NCBI RefSeq assembly: GCF_003545875.1
Contig: NZ_QHCS01000007.1
Coordinates: 62,001-126,000, forward strand
DNA: 64,000 bases
DNA from: Leptospira stimsonii
GTDB taxonomy: Bacteria; Spirochaetota; Leptospiria; Leptospirales; Leptospiraceae
Direction of reading: 5' to 3'
The position numbers and the translations under genes were made by a program. The notes beneath the pieces were generated by a model, which ran no database searches, was not told where the DNA came from, and saw only the letters and a list, made by a program, of their open reading frames with translations. Every line of letters starts with the position of its first letter. Positions within the stretch are counted from its first letter, which is position 1. This document shows, piece after piece, positions 52,062 to 63,372 of this stretch.

Positions 52062-53309
52062 TTAAAGAGAGGAAGACTTATGAAACCTGGAAAAGATTGA
52101 AAGAAAACCCTCTTTGATTCTATTAGCGAAACCTGGTTGAGAGCGGGTTCCGTATTTGTGAAGAAAGGATTCTACGTATTGAAAGACGTCGTCGTCGGCG
52201 CGATCGCCCATCACAAGACAAGCGTGTCCGTAATCTTCCGAAGATCCGTTCGCCTTCGAGATCACTCTGAATTCTTTTTTCTTTGTCCCTGCGTTTTCGA
52301 ATACGGAACGAACCGATTCCGGGGTTGCGATCACGTCTTTTTCTCCCGCAATAAAGAGAGAAGGAACATTGATTTTCTTTTGGAGACGAACGTAATCGTA
52401 AAAGCCGTTGAGAGAATGCATCTCTTTGGTTTCGATCCAACGCATGAACTGTTCGGTCACGCCGTCGCTGATGTTCTCGATCGCGTTCTTCATGATCTTC
52501 TTTACCGTTCTTGAAGAGGTCACTTTCGGATTATAAAGAATTTCATCGATCGGAGTATAAAGTTCTCCAGCTAAAGGAGCGAGAATCGATGCGCCGAATT
52601 TTAGATCCAACATCTTTCTCGCTCTAGGAAACCTGGAAAGAAGACCGATCAGAGTAATTCCTATATGATTCAGATTTCCCGGTCCTCCCAAAGAAACAAA
52701 GGCCCCGATGTCTTTTGTGTCCTTCGGCTCGGAAATACAAAAATGAGAATAAAGAATCATCGCTCCCATGGAATGACCCACGTAGGAAATACGTTCGGCT
52801 CCCGTGATCTTCTTCACCTTATCGATCATCGCGGGAACATCGTATTTGACGATATCGTCGAAGGTAAAGTCTTCGTATCGAGTCGGACTTTCATGATACG
52901 ATCTTCCACAACCTCGGAGAGAAACCGCGAATACTTCGTAACCCCTGAGCTTTAGATAATAAGGAAGCGAATGTCTTTTGTCCAGATCGACGACATACTT
53001 GTTCGTCGCAATTCCGTGAACTACAAGAACCGGCGCAAGCTGACGATTCGGTTGAGGAGGAATATGTCTGTGAAGCCCCAAATTCCAACCGTCTTTCGTC
53101 TTTGCAAAGTGAACCTCGTCCGCAATATCCTCTTGTCCGTACAATTTGCCGATCCAGTTCAAAAGCAGAGGATGGATAAGAAGAATTAAGATCAAAACGC
53201 CGGTAAAGATAAATGCGAGCGTGGAAGCGAGAAGTGCGAATAATAAAAGAATAAGAAAAGTGGTGGCTAAGTAGAACGGACTTCTACGATTCTTTAAGAT
53301 CGCAAGCAC
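52062..53309 (-). CDS. Membrane-anchored alpha/beta hydrolase
   Basis: A 415-residue hydrolase with one or two N-terminal hydrophobic helices (FLILLLFALLASTLAFIFTGVLILILLI, part of residues 17-46). The alpha/beta part includes VLVVHGIATNKYVVD (oxyanion region), SLRGCGRSY, the nucleophile elbow SYVGHSMGAM, a candidate Asp in AGEKDVIATPE and His in EDYGHACLV. This layout is shared with membrane lipases of the ABHD type and with class III PHA synthase-like proteins. GTG at 53309 is the start; no better codon is visible. It is divergent from the small gene at 53408. Substrate unknown, probably a lipid or ester. Confidence 0.87.
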   Translation of the reverse strand: MLAILKNRRSPFYLATTFLILLLFALLASTLAFIFTGVLILILLIHPLLLNWIGKLYGQEDIADEVHFAKTKDGWNLGLHRHIPPQPNRQLAPVLVVHGIATNKYVVDLDKRHSLPYYLKLRGYEVFAVSLRGCGRSYHESPTRYEDFTFDDIVKYDVPAMIDKVKKITGAERISYVGHSMGAMILYSHFCISEPKDTKDIGAFVSLGGPGNLNHIGITLIGLLSRFPRARKMLDLKFGASILAPLAGELYTPIDEILYNPKVTSSRTVKKIMKNAIENISDGVTEQFMRWIETKEMHSLNGFYDYVRLQKKINVPSLFIAGEKDVIATPESVRSVFENAGTKKKEFRVISKANGSSEDYGHACLVMGDRADDDVFQYVESFLHKYGTRSQPGFANRIKEGFLSIFSRFHKSSSL

Positions 53310-53407
53310 AGGTTAAAAATAATCGAAATTCCGAATTGTCAAGAATTAGAAGCTGCTTGCCCGAAAATTCCAAGAAAAGATCTTGGTAGAATCCATCCGA
53401 GCTCTTC

Positions 53408-53839
53408 ATGTCTCAAGTTCCAGAATACAAACTCTACAAATCGCCGAACGGCTGGTATTCCATGGTGGTTCCCGCCCACTGGGTACAAATGGTAATAGAA
53501 GGAATTCCTGCGTTTTTCGAAGAAAACGGAAGCGGCGCCCTTCAAGTCTACGCATTCGAAAACAAAGTGGGAAGTTATATTCTCAAGGAAGAATTGGAAC
53601 GATATCTAAAAACTCACGAAATCGACTTCGAAGAAGACAAAGTCGCAGACTTTGAAAACGAAGAAGGAAGCAAGATCATGGCTTGCGAGTTCGTAAAAGA
53701 GGACAGATTTTGGATGGTCTATATGATCGCCAATAAAAAAAGAATGATTCTACTCACGTATAACAGCGATGAGGTGCCGGCTGAATATCTCGTAAAAGAG
53801 CTCACTACCGTTATCAGTTCGATTCGTTTCTCTCAATAG
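53408..53839 (+). CDS. DUF3805-like small protein
   Basis: A 143-residue cytoplasmic protein with YKLYKSPNGWYSMVVPAHWVQMVIEGIPAFFEENGSGALQVYAF (in parts), a pattern I connect with DUF3805: a Trp-rich beta start followed by alternating strands. The middle is acidic (EIDFEEDKVADFENEEGS). The fold and function are unknown. GAG lies 9 nt before the ATG. It converges on the next gene, with 3 bp between the stops. Confidence 0.7.
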   Translation: MSQVPEYKLYKSPNGWYSMVVPAHWVQMVIEGIPAFFEENGSGALQVYAFENKVGSYILKEELERYLKTHEIDFEEDKVADFENEEGSKIMACEFVKEDRFWMVYMIANKKRMILLTYNSDEVPAEYLVKELTTVISSIRFSQ

Positions 53840-53842
53840 AAA

Positions 53843-54202
53843 TCACTTTTTCCAGAGAAGAAATTCCGCATTCTCGGCCGTACTCATCGATTGAATGACC
53901 TTCTCAAAATGAAAGCCTTCGTATTTTGAAACGATTTCATAGACTCGATCATAACCTTCGCAGGCGCTCGGAATCAAACAATCGCTATTTTTACCGATCA
54001 AAGCCAGCCAAATATCCGGTGCGAACGGCCCTGCGTCCGTATTGATCAATCGGATCTCTTCGATCTCTTTCCAAGCGATCTGTTCCGTTTTTCTCCTCGG
54101 ATGTTCCACTCTTACGGATTCTTCGTTGAATGTAACGATAAATTCGTCTTCAGGATTTTTTGGTGGATTTGATTTTTTGAAGATACGATTCAACCAACTC
54201 AT
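53843..54202 (-). CDS. Conserved protein of unknown function
   Basis: A 119-residue soluble protein. A basic N-terminus (MSWLNRIFKKSNPPKNPEDEF) precedes a beta-rich core (FIVTFNEESVRVEHPRRKTEQIAWKEIEEIRLIN, in parts), which resembles a PH-like small domain, then a helical end. No signal or metal motif is seen. The gene ends 3 bp from the convergent DUF3805-like gene. A possible small gene (54204-54425) abuts its 5' end. Confidence 0.65.
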   Translation of the reverse strand: MSWLNRIFKKSNPPKNPEDEFIVTFNEESVRVEHPRRKTEQIAWKEIEEIRLINTDAGPFAPDIWLALIGKNSDCLIPSACEGYDRVYEIVSKYEGFHFEKVIQSMSTAENAEFLLWKK

Positions 54203-54203
54203 T

Positions 54204-54425
54204 TCAGAGATTCTTCCGTTCCTTTGTCAGATTTTCTTTCGATCGATATTTATATCTTTGAAAAAGAATCATTCGTTTTATATATCCGATCCATGTCTGT
54301 AAAGTTTCCCAAAGTTTTCCCACGTCCGATTCAGTAATCGGAATAAATGGATTATTCTTTTCTAATATTCTTACAATTACCGAAATAGAAACCCCATTCT
54401 TACCCAAGAATCGATAAGTCCACAT
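54204..54425 (-). CDS. Doubtful small gene
   Basis: A 73-codon frame (MWTYRFLGKNGVSISVIVR...) runs directly into the gene at 54202 on the same strand, leaving 1 bp between. No ribosome binding site precedes its ATG, and the protein is basic and unremarkable. It may be a true upstream partner, an incorrect extension, or chance. Confidence 0.25.
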   Translation of the reverse strand: MWTYRFLGKNGVSISVIVRILEKNNPFIPITESDVGKLWETLQTWIGYIKRMILFQRYKYRSKENLTKERKNL

Positions 54426-54589
54426 CTAAGAACAGATCCGTATCCAAGTCCTCACTCGTAGGATGACCTTTGGTCGAGAAGATTAGCGATAAGCAATTCG
54501 GTGCGGTGGTTTGTGTCACCGATAGGAGAAAGCCGAGTCCTCGAAAGAACAGAACCTTACTCACCAGTTATCCGATTCAGACGAAAAAC

Positions 54590-54605
54590 TGCCGGAACTC
54601 CGACG
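54590..54605. repeat. Dispersed 16-bp palindrome, third copy
   Basis: TGCCGGAACTCCGACG matches TGTnGGAACTnCnACA at 14 of 16 positions; a CGG/CCG inner arm is kept. Confidence 0.45.
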
Positions 54606-54755
54606 CTCCACCGTGAAAGCCGCGCGCCCCTCTCAAGTTTCGGGCGGAGGGGTTGAGGAGCGACTCATAGAAGCGAATCATTGAGTTTCGGTGGTGGGAA
54701 CATCGGGTGACTTTCCTATATCACAGAATCCTAATTTTTCAAGAAAATAATCCAA

Positions 54756-54771
54756 TGTAGGAGTTCCTACA
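54756..54771. repeat. Dispersed 16-bp palindrome, best copy
   Basis: TGTAGGAGTTCCTACA has perfect 7-bp arms (TGTAGGA/TCCTACA) around GT. Confidence 0.65.
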
Positions 54772-55115
54772 AAATCCTTTCTTACCGCACGATTCTCGTT
54801 GCAGTTCCTCACAAATTTTCGGTAAGGTTATAAACTCGGAAGCTTTTTTCTTTCTTCTCCCGAGAAGAAATTTCGGAGGAGACGCCGCGATAAACGATTT
54901 AAAAAAAAAAGAACGAAGACCGCACCGAAGTGAAGAAAACCTTTCCGAAGAGGAAATAAAGTAACCCCTTCTCGAGGAAGACAAAATTCTTCATTTATTT
55001 CGAAAATTTGAAAACCTTATCTTGTCGAATATAGGGCCTTCCAAATCGAACACTCTCCGAAAATGTCCTTCGCATAAACAATGCGCCTTACGCAAAGCAA
55101 TCGGATCGAAAAATC

Positions 55116-56663
<1,548 letters not shown>

Positions 56664-56988
56664 TCAATTCTCCGAAATATTCTTGCTGGTTAAAAAAGAA
56701 GAATCCGTATCTCTCAAAAAAAGAAGAAATCGAGGAGATAAAACGAAATCAAAAAAATAGATAATCGAAACGAGATGATTCTGTCTATGTTTTTTGCGAA
56801 AATAAAAGGACAAAGAACTAGGATTTCGAACTCAAAAAAAGAAGCGTCAAACAAACAAGAAGAAGATGGTTCCAAAAAAACCGATCGGAAACTTATAAAT
56901 CGTGGAGACTAAAACTCGACCGATCTTAAGGATAGAATCCTCCATTCTTAAGATCGAAATCGCATTCCAAAAATGAAAGAAAAACTAT
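56664..56988. other. Intergenic region with a 10-bp-stem hairpin
   Basis: About 325 bp, AT- and purine-rich. CGATCTTAAG (56921-56930) and CTTAAGATCG (56947-56956) form a perfect stem just after the host-attachment gene; no T tract follows on the minus strand, so a terminator function is uncertain. The remainder probably carries the kinase promoter. Confidence 0.5.
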
Positions 56989-57432
56989 CTAAACTAAGAT
57001 TCCTTTCAGGTGAGAGAGAATACCGCGATTATCGGATGTCGCGAGATCCTTCTTCATCTTATGAAAGATCATGGACTGAGATTGACGATCCAACTTATCC
57101 ATAAGCAACCCGAGAAAACGAGGCTCGGAAACAAGGACAAGGCTGAGAAAACGATTGGACTTTCTCCCTTGAGAGATTCGATCCGAGATCTGACTCGCGA
57201 AGGTTTCCGCAACCCTACGTTTCGGTTCTTGAACGGATTCGGAATCAAAAGCAACTCTTTGTGCCTTTGCACTTTTGCCGGGACCGGAAGCTTGGAGAAT
57301 GAGCTCCCGATTTTTCATTCTTCCTTTCGGATTTTCAATGCTTTCCAAAAGTTCAAGACCGTTTCGTGAACCTTTGTACTCATAAATTTTTGCTTCGGAT
57401 CGATTTGCGACTACAACCCATTTGTTTTTCAT
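56989..57432 (-). CDS. Host attachment (PF10116-type) protein
   Basis: A 147-residue protein of the family named for attachment to host cells. It begins [20 protein letters not shown], the family pattern W-V-x-V-A-N-R-x-x-A-x-I-Y, and continues with a basic middle ([22 protein letters not shown]) and [17 protein letters not shown]. The structure resembles peptide release factor/eRF1-like folds; the family name comes from an Agrobacterium mutant and the true role is unproven. There is no signal peptide. The ATG at 57432 has AGGAG 6 nt upstream, better than the TTG two codons before. A 148-bp tandem repeat begins just upstream. Confidence 0.85.
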   Translation of the reverse strand: MKNKWVVVANRSEAKIYEYKGSRNGLELLESIENPKGRMKNRELILQASGPGKSAKAQRVAFDSESVQEPKRRVAETFASQISDRISQGRKSNRFLSLVLVSEPRFLGLLMDKLDRQSQSMIFHKMKKDLATSDNRGILSHLKGILV

Positions 57433-57463
57433 AAACAACTCCTATCGAGCGACCCATAGGGAG

Positions 57464-57755
57464 CGAGATAGCCAAAAGCCGCGAAGCGAGGCGTTGGTTC
57501 TTTGCGAAGCAAAGATGAGCGACAGCAAACCTCTTCACAACAAATCTATCTCAAAAAATCTTCCTCAAATCACTCAAGCATCATCTAACAAAATAAAACC
57601 GATTCAAAAGTCGAGATAGCCAAAAGCCGCGAAGCGAGGCGTTGGTTCTTTGCGAAGCAAAGATGAGCGACAGCAAACCCCTTCACGACAAATCTATCTC
57701 AAAAAATCTTCCTCAAATCACTCAAGCATCATCTAACAAAATAAAACCGATTCAA
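57464..57755. repeat. Tandem direct repeat, two copies of about 148 bp
   Basis: Copy 1 is 57464-57611 and copy 2 is 57612-57755. They differ by two substitutions (CCTCTTCACAAC versus CCCCTTCACGAC) and by the last few bases. Each copy contains the hairpin CTTTGC-GAA-GCAAAG. The array lies 32 bp upstream of the host-attachment gene start, in its promoter/5' region, so copy number could alter its expression. The near identity points to recent duplication. Confidence 0.92.
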
Positions 57756-58723
57756 CAAAATGCAGAGAAAGTGAATCTCATAAGCATCGAATTTATATAA
57801 GAGACCCGAGAACCAGGAAAGTGAATTTGTTCTATACGAGATGTTCGGAAAGTTCAATCTCTTTTTCTTTTTCCAAAAACGAAGCTGGCCGTTGTATAAC
57901 AAACGTTCAAGTTTAAGAGAAGAACCGACTATTTCCGGAAGAACAAATCCAAAACTTGATTTCGGTTTAAAAAAGAACGCAAAAAAATGCTTTCGAGTTG
58001 AGTAGAGTTCTTCGGCAGGGCACACATGCTGAATTTATAATATAGAATTCCTTTCGAACCGCTAAAATTGAAATATATTTCGTAGAACAAGTTATAGAAA
58101 AAAATCGGCGCGACATCCGAAGATCAGCGTGCGCCATGTTTAAAAATATGTCATTCAGACAGGACTTTTTGATTGATTCGAACGAGAATTCAGAGAAACA
58201 CTCTGGCAAAAAAGGAAAAAATTATTTTACCGGAGAGCCTCAAAAAAAGACGTATAAAAAAGGAATATTTGCTTAGAAATCCAGTGGAAAGTGAAAAGTG
58301 GTAGTTCAATTCCTATTGTAAAACGTATAAGAATTGAATTCAACTTCTTCTTATCTTTGACATAATCATATCTTTTTCTGGACTTCTTTGCTACGAACTT
58401 CACTTCGCTTAACAATTTGTGACTCTAAAATATCATATACGAAAAGCATTCAAGGATAGAAAAGAATAACGTGATTCAGAATCGTCCTTCAGTTTATATA
58501 CTGAAAGGATTTTTGCTCTGAGTACTTGTAAGTTTATCAAAGAAATCTAAGTTTTTTTCATTCATTCTCAAACAAAGAAAAGTAGAATGAATTTTAAGGA
58601 ACGAAGGTTTTGTTTTTTATAAAGTAAACTTATTCTTTTTAAAAAACGATGAAGAGGAAGCTTTCTCTGCGTCTCAAAACTCAGGAACAAAGGAAAGCGA
58701 AAGAGAAGGACAGGAGTGTTACG
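57756..58723. other. Long AT-rich intergenic region
   Basis: Nearly 1 kb with no convincing gene; minus-strand frames between 57729 and 58415 lack ribosome binding sites and protein-like composition. Near 58407-58510 sequences such as TTCGCTTAACAAT and TTTATATACTGAA recur at about 60190 and 60277, so this is probably the shared, duplicated upstream region of the AraC-like genes. Confidence 0.5.
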
Positions 58724-59923
58724 ATGGGTTTTTTTCCAGATTTAGATTTATTGAATTCTTTGTTTTTTTTCAAGGACGGGTTCAATCGATATTTAGAATA
58801 TATTTACTCGGCGAGTATAGCGATCAGCCTTTTGACCGGAATTTCCGGTCTGTATAAAGGGAAATCGAATCGACTGAACATGGTTCGAGGAATTTTTTTA
58901 TTAAGTGTTTTTTTCTGTATCATCGGCCAAGGCAGGGCCTTTTCCTATGTGATTCAACCGGCGGGCACATTGCTCAGGAACGAACACAGAATCTTCTTTT
59001 CGTATTTTTTCGGATTCGCGATTTGTGCAAGTTTTACGGCGACTTTTTTTTCCTTGAATAGGATCGGATATTTGAAAGATCCCTTGAAACCAAGCCTATT
59101 TTCCTTTTTAGGATTTCCGGGGATATTGATTCTTTCCACTTTTATGGAAAACCTACATTCCATCACCTATCTCGGAAAGGGTTTGATTTTTTCATTTCAA
59201 ATCGCCGGCGGAATTTTTGCTCTTTCCTACATTAAGAGAAACAAATTAAAACGCATCTACTACAACTATCCTTTGCAAAGTTTTGCTTTGAGTTTTGCCA
59301 TCGCTGGGCATACGATCGGCTTATGGATTGGCTCGATCAATTTAGTTATCTTTGCGTTGGCGACTCCACCGATTCTTGTGATCTATATGTTTATTCTGGA
59401 ATACAATAATCCAGAATTTCTGAGAGAACATGTTTCATTGGAAAGGAGCTTTGACAACCAGCGCATACCCGACACAGAGGAAATGCAAGACGAAGCACTG
59501 ATTCTCAACCGGTTTGTTCCCCGAAACCTTTTAGAGGGAGTCAATCTAACGAAGATCGATGAAAATGTGCAACGATTCATTTCCAATCGAGAATTCTTAG
59601 ACGAGGAGATTCGTTTGCCAGATTTTTCTGCTTACATCGGATTGTCCGTTCACCAAGCATCTTACTATCTAAATAATTATAAGAAGTTAAGCTTTTCCGA
59701 CTTTCTCAATTTCCATCGACTGGAAGCCGCAAAGGAAATGATTTTGATGAATCAAGAGATGAATCTTTTGGAAATCGCTTTGGCTTGTGGATTCAATTCT
59801 CCGTCTTCTTTTCGGAGGGCTTGTTTGAAATTCGCAGATAATACTCCAAAAGAACTGAGAAACGAACTGATACGAAATAAAATACCAGTAGGGAAAATCT
59901 TGGAATTACAAACACAACCTTGA
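58724..59923 (+). CDS. Membrane-anchored AraC-family transcriptional regulator
   Basis: A 399-residue regulator. The first about 230 residues have seven hydrophobic segments (for example IYSASIAISLLTGISGLYKG, MVRGIFLLSVFFCIIGQGRA, FAIAGHTIGLWIGSINLVIFAL), a 7TM-like sensor. The C-terminal part is an AraC DNA-binding domain (about 295-385) with LPDFSAYIGLSVHQASYYLNNY and MNLLEIALACGFNSPSSFRRACLKFADNTPKELR (in parts). ATG 58724 follows AGGAG with 7 nt spacing and is preferred to the upstream 58649. A membrane-tethered regulator would sense an envelope or periplasmic signal directly. A broken paralogue follows at 60385. Confidence 0.88.
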   Translation: MGFFPDLDLLNSLFFFKDGFNRYLEYIYSASIAISLLTGISGLYKGKSNRLNMVRGIFLLSVFFCIIGQGRAFSYVIQPAGTLLRNEHRIFFSYFFGFAICASFTATFFSLNRIGYLKDPLKPSLFSFLGFPGILILSTFMENLHSITYLGKGLIFSFQIAGGIFALSYIKRNKLKRIYYNYPLQSFALSFAIAGHTIGLWIGSINLVIFALATPPILVIYMFILEYNNPEFLREHVSLERSFDNQRIPDTEEMQDEALILNRFVPRNLLEGVNLTKIDENVQRFISNREFLDEEIRLPDFSAYIGLSVHQASYYLNNYKKLSFSDFLNFHRLEAAKEMILMNQEMNLLEIALACGFNSPSSFRRACLKFADNTPKELRNELIRNKIPVGKILELQTQP

Positions 59924-60106
59924 AACCCTATGATTCATCGCCCAATTCTAATTGGAATTATACTTCACTCTGTTTCATAAGATCAAAGAATCGGAGTCTT
60001 TAAACGGAGACGAACCCGAAGGCAATGAATTTCGAGTCTCTTAGCTAATCTTTTTTAGATTCGAAATTCAAAGCTTTTGGAAAAGTAGAATGATTGAGGA
60101 TTAAGA

Positions 60107-60313
60107 ATGGATTTCATTCCGGATCTGAATTTCAATCAAACCTTTATTCGGTATAAGATTTTTTCTGATCGCTCTCTGAATAGAGTATTTCGCTTAACAA
60201 TGTACGATTCAGCGATTCGTAAAGTGACGAATGAGCAAAAGGAAGGAATCAAATTCCTTTTAATAGCCTCTTCCATTTATATACTGAAGAGATTTTTCGA
60301 TATAGTATTGTAA
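60107..60313 (+). pseudogene. Truncated remnant of a third AraC-like copy
   Basis: The frame begins MDFIPDLNFNQTF, which matches the MGFFPDLDLLNS start of the intact regulator at 58724, then loses similarity. The following DNA holds TTCGCTTAACAAT and TTATATACTGAA, sequences that precede the intact gene. I read it as the 5' stub of a lost copy fused to the upstream region of the next copy. Translation of the 68 codons is doubtful. Confidence 0.4.
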
Positions 60314-60384
60314 GGTTTTATATAAATTTAGAATAGCTTTCTTTCAAAAAGAATAAAAGCTTAAAGAGCAAAAGGAGTTTTAGA

Positions 60385-61565
60385 GTGTTTCAATTTTTTT
60401 CCGATTCCTGGACCACCGCTTTGTATTCGCAACTGCTACAATTGAGTCTGATCGAATACCTAAAATATTTCACTTCCGCAAGCGTTCTCATTTGCATAGT
60501 CACCGGCATATCTTGTTTTCATAAGTCGAAGGTAAATCGATTGAATTTTGTACGCGGATTGTTCCTCCTAAGTATTTGCTTTTGTCTTTTAGGCAATCAA
60601 CGTGCTTTCTCTTATCTAATAGAATCGGATATTCATCACATCACTTTCGAACAAAGAAACTTTTTCTCATTGCTTTACGGTTTTGCCGTTTCTGCCTGTC
60701 TCATTTCCATTTTCTATGGAATGGCCATTTTAGGGCGTCTGAGAAATCCAATTTCGCATTGTCTCTGGAGTTTTGGTTCGATACCTGCATTCCTCGTTCT
60801 ATCCTTCTTTTGCCGAGTGTCCTTGCTTTTGTAGTTCTTGGAAAATTTCTCATTTTCTCACTCCAATCACGAGCAGGAATTTGGTCTTATACTTACATAG
60901 TGAAGAATAAAAAAAGAAAGATCTATTTTAACTATCCGATACAGAATTTAATGATGAGCACAGCAATTTTAGCTCATACCATAGGGATGTGAGTCGATTC
61001 TCCGATTCTTATGATCTCGGTAAGAACGGCTCCGGGTCTGATTATTATTTACTTTTACATTATCGAGTATAACTTTCCAATTTTTCTTCAGAAAGAAATT
61101 ACCGAGAATTTTACCGAATTGGAACCGGGAGAATACTCTGATAAAACTCATCTCACAGGCAATTCCAGAAATCTTTTAGAAGGCGTCAATCTGGACAAAA
61201 TAGAAGAAAACGTAAATCAATTCCTTACGAATCGAGAATATTTGGATGAGGAGATTCGTTTACCCGATTTTTCCGCATATATTGGATTGTCTACACACCA
61301 GGCTTCTTATTATCTCAATCATTATAGAAAACTTAGTTTCTCCGACTTCTTGAATTACCATCGCCTCGAAGAAGCCAAGCAGTTGATTCTATCTAAAAAG
61401 AATTTGAATCTTCTGGAGATCGCCTTCGAATGCGGATTCAACTCGCCTTCCTCTTTTCGTAGGGCTTGTTTGAAATTCGCGGAAAAAACACCAAAAGAAT
61501 TGAGAAATCAACTGATCCAAGAGGAGCCGACACTTCAAAAGTTGGAATTACAAACGCAATCGTAA
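60385..61565 (+). pseudogene. Paralogous membrane-anchored AraC regulator, broken by a frameshift and a nonsense codon
   Basis: The gene starts at GTG 60385, with AGGAG 7 nt upstream. Frame 1 encodes the first about 145 residues, homologous to the intact regulator (YLKYFTSASVLICIVTGISC, LNFVRGLFLLSICFCLLGNQRA). A frameshift between about 60800 and 60834 moves homology to another frame (VVLGKFLIFSLQSRAGIWSY). That frame meets TGA at 60990-60992, where the intact copy has TGG (Trp in GLWIGS), and then continues to 61565 with a complete AraC domain (LPDFSAYIGLSTHQASYYLNHY, FECGFNSPSSFRRACLKF). The C-terminal DNA-binding domain is well preserved, so decay is recent, or the domain is expressed alone. 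Confidence 0.88.
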
Positions 61566-62202
61566 ATTTAAAAAGCGGTCCGGAAAAATCGGATACAGGG
61601 CAATTTTTTACGCCTTTTTTAGTTTATTTATATTTTTCCGAATTCCTGAACCTTCGATCCAAGATATCCCTTGGTATTTCTTTAGGTATCTTTCCTGCTA
61701 AAACCATAAAATACTCTTTCCTGTAAAGTATCTCTTTGCCCAAACCCATTCTCAACTTAGAATTTGCCCAGAACAAAAAAGATAAATCTGAATAGTCCGC
61801 AATCTCTGTATTACGTTTATATTTTTTTGAAGGAGCTTGCAATCATTAAGGAGTCCCACCATTTTCTATTTTCTGGATATTCCAACGAAGTCTTCTACAT
61901 TCTTATTGGAGCTCCTACATTCTAAACTCTTACTCTTAAGACGATCCGCTTCATTGATTTCAAAACCAAATCTTTTTCTTTCTGAAGATGAGTCAAAATT
62001 ATCTGAAAATTGATTCAACATGATTTCATAATATAACCTGAAAACTCTAAGATTAAAATATGGCTTCCCAAAGCCGATATTCGATGGAAATTGCGGAGCT
62101 AAGCAGAATTCCTACTGAGTGCTTAGCATACTTTTCCTCATTTTCCTCCGATGCGAAGCACAACGTTGAATTATAAAATCATCATATAGTCGGAGTCTTT
62201 TT
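61566..62202. other. Intergenic region with a hairpin and a repeat copy
   Basis: About 640 bp without a supported gene. It holds the palindrome copy at 61904-61919 (TATTGGAGCTCCTACA) and the hairpin GCTAAGCA/TGCTTAGC (62098-62105/62120-62127). The final part carries TATAAA before 62203, a likely -10 region of the next gene. Confidence 0.45.
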
Positions 62203-63372
62203 ATGTTTCGAAGAATCATTCTTCTTCTTTTTTTACTCTCAATTCTAACCTGTGTCCACCCTCCCGAAAAACCGGATCCCCCTTTCGTGGTTCTCCAATA
62301 CTTAAACCAACTTGGCGGCACGAAGGATTCTCAAAATTCCACCGAAGATTGTCCTTCATCCGGTTTTACCAATTTCAATCCGGGGGCGATTTTTGATACG
62401 GGACAGACAAATTGTTACGATAGCTTGGGATTATCAACACCTTGCCCCGGCACGGGTCAAGACGGACAATATGTGAACATTCCGAATGCGAGGAATTTCG
62501 TCGGTCCAACACAACACTGTAAATATTCTTCGGATTATACAACCTTGGATACAGTACACGGCCTTACTTGGAAAACGTGCGCTCAAGGTCAGTCCGGCGC
62601 CAACTGTGGTGGCGGAGCCGTGCTACCGATCAACTGGACAAATGCAAACGGCAATAATCCCGGAAGTTGCTCCGAATTAAATACGAGGAATGGCGGAAAA
62701 GGATACGCGGGAATAACGAATTGGCGAATTCCCAAAATTAGAGAGCTTGCGTCTTTGCTTCACTATTTCAATAACCCACATATCAATACTTCCGGCTTTC
62801 CAGGAACATTTACTGGATCAAATTACTGGAGCAGTTCGATCAACTTTCAGGAAGTAAATGAGAATTTTATAGCCAATTTTTCAAATATCAATCTTAGTAT
62901 TGACTCAAATGGGTTCGCCTTACTCAACAATCTTCGATGCGTATCGGGGAATCCAATTCCCGCTCCTTCGTTTACTGACAACGGCAATGGAACCATTACG
63001 GATTCAAACACAGGTCTTCTATGGTTGAAATGTACAATCGGGCTCTCCGGTCCTGCTTGCGCGGATCCCCCTGCAATTTTTAGCGATCTGGATTGGAATG
63101 CGGCAATCAACAATTGTGAGGCTTTAAATTTTGCTGGAAGAACGAATTGGAGGCTTCCCAATGTGAATGAACTTTTAAGTATCCTCGATCATTCCGGCGG
63201 CGGGCCTACGTTAATTCATCCGATCTTTCCAAACACCGATAACGTCTATTGGAGTTCCACAACGTATGATAATAATAAACTCTTCAAACTTGTCGTTATT
63301 TTCGGAAACGGGAAAATGGCTCCTATGTCAAAAGATAGTCTGATCCGGGCACGTTGTGTCTCGACCAATTAA
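62203..63372 (+). CDS. DUF1566-domain lipoprotein with two repeats
   Basis: A 389-residue lipoprotein. The signal (IILLLFLLSILTC) ends in Cys near 17. Two DUF1566 (Lcl C-terminal-like) units follow. The first has DTVHGLTWKTCAQGQSG, TNWRIPKIRELASLL and NYWSSS; the second has TDSNTGLLWLKCTIGLSG, TNWRLPNVNELLSIL and VYWSST, ending LIRARCVSTN. These units are thought to be secreted, possibly sugar- or matrix-binding. The cysteines (about ten) probably form disulphides. GGAG lies 7 nt before the ATG. Leptospires carry many such surface lipoproteins. Confidence 0.9.
   Translation: MFRRIILLLFLLSILTCVHPPEKPDPPFVVLQYLNQLGGTKDSQNSTEDCPSSGFTNFNPGAIFDTGQTNCYDSLGLSTPCPGTGQDGQYVNIPNARNFVGPTQHCKYSSDYTTLDTVHGLTWKTCAQGQSGANCGGGAVLPINWTNANGNNPGSCSELNTRNGGKGYAGITNWRIPKIRELASLLHYFNNPHINTSGFPGTFTGSNYWSSSINFQEVNENFIANFSNINLSIDSNGFALLNNLRCVSGNPIPAPSFTDNGNGTITDSNTGLLWLKCTIGLSGPACADPPAIFSDLDWNAAINNCEALNFAGRTNWRLPNVNELLSILDHSGGGPTLIHPIFPNTDNVYWSSTTYDNNKLFKLVVIFGNGKMAPMSKDSLIRARCVSTN

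Larger units (their letters stand above)
54426..55115. other. Intergenic region with dispersed repeats
   Basis: About 690 bp. The 54440-54720 part is GC-richer and built of inverted stretches, as in other leptospiral intergenic repeats. It contains palindrome copies at 54590-54605 and 54756-54771. Short frames on the minus strand (about 54550-54690) reflect the repeat, not a gene. No known structured RNA was recognised. Confidence 0.45.

Noticed and set aside
54440..54720. GC-richer, inverted stretches considered as a structured RNA (RNase P RNA, tmRNA)
   Set aside because: None of the conserved cores of these RNAs could be found; the sequence resembles dispersed leptospiral intergenic repeats.
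56921..56956. Hairpin considered as an intrinsic terminator of the host-attachment gene
   Set aside because: The stem is perfect, but no T tract follows on the relevant strand, so I list it only as a hairpin.
57729..58415. Three minus-strand frames of 62-98 codons
   Set aside because: AT-rich composition, no ribosome binding sites, no protein motif; the region looks like upstream regulatory DNA.
61624..61842. 72-codon minus-strand frame
   Set aside because: Basic, low-complexity composition and no start signal; possibly an old remnant but not supportable as a gene.
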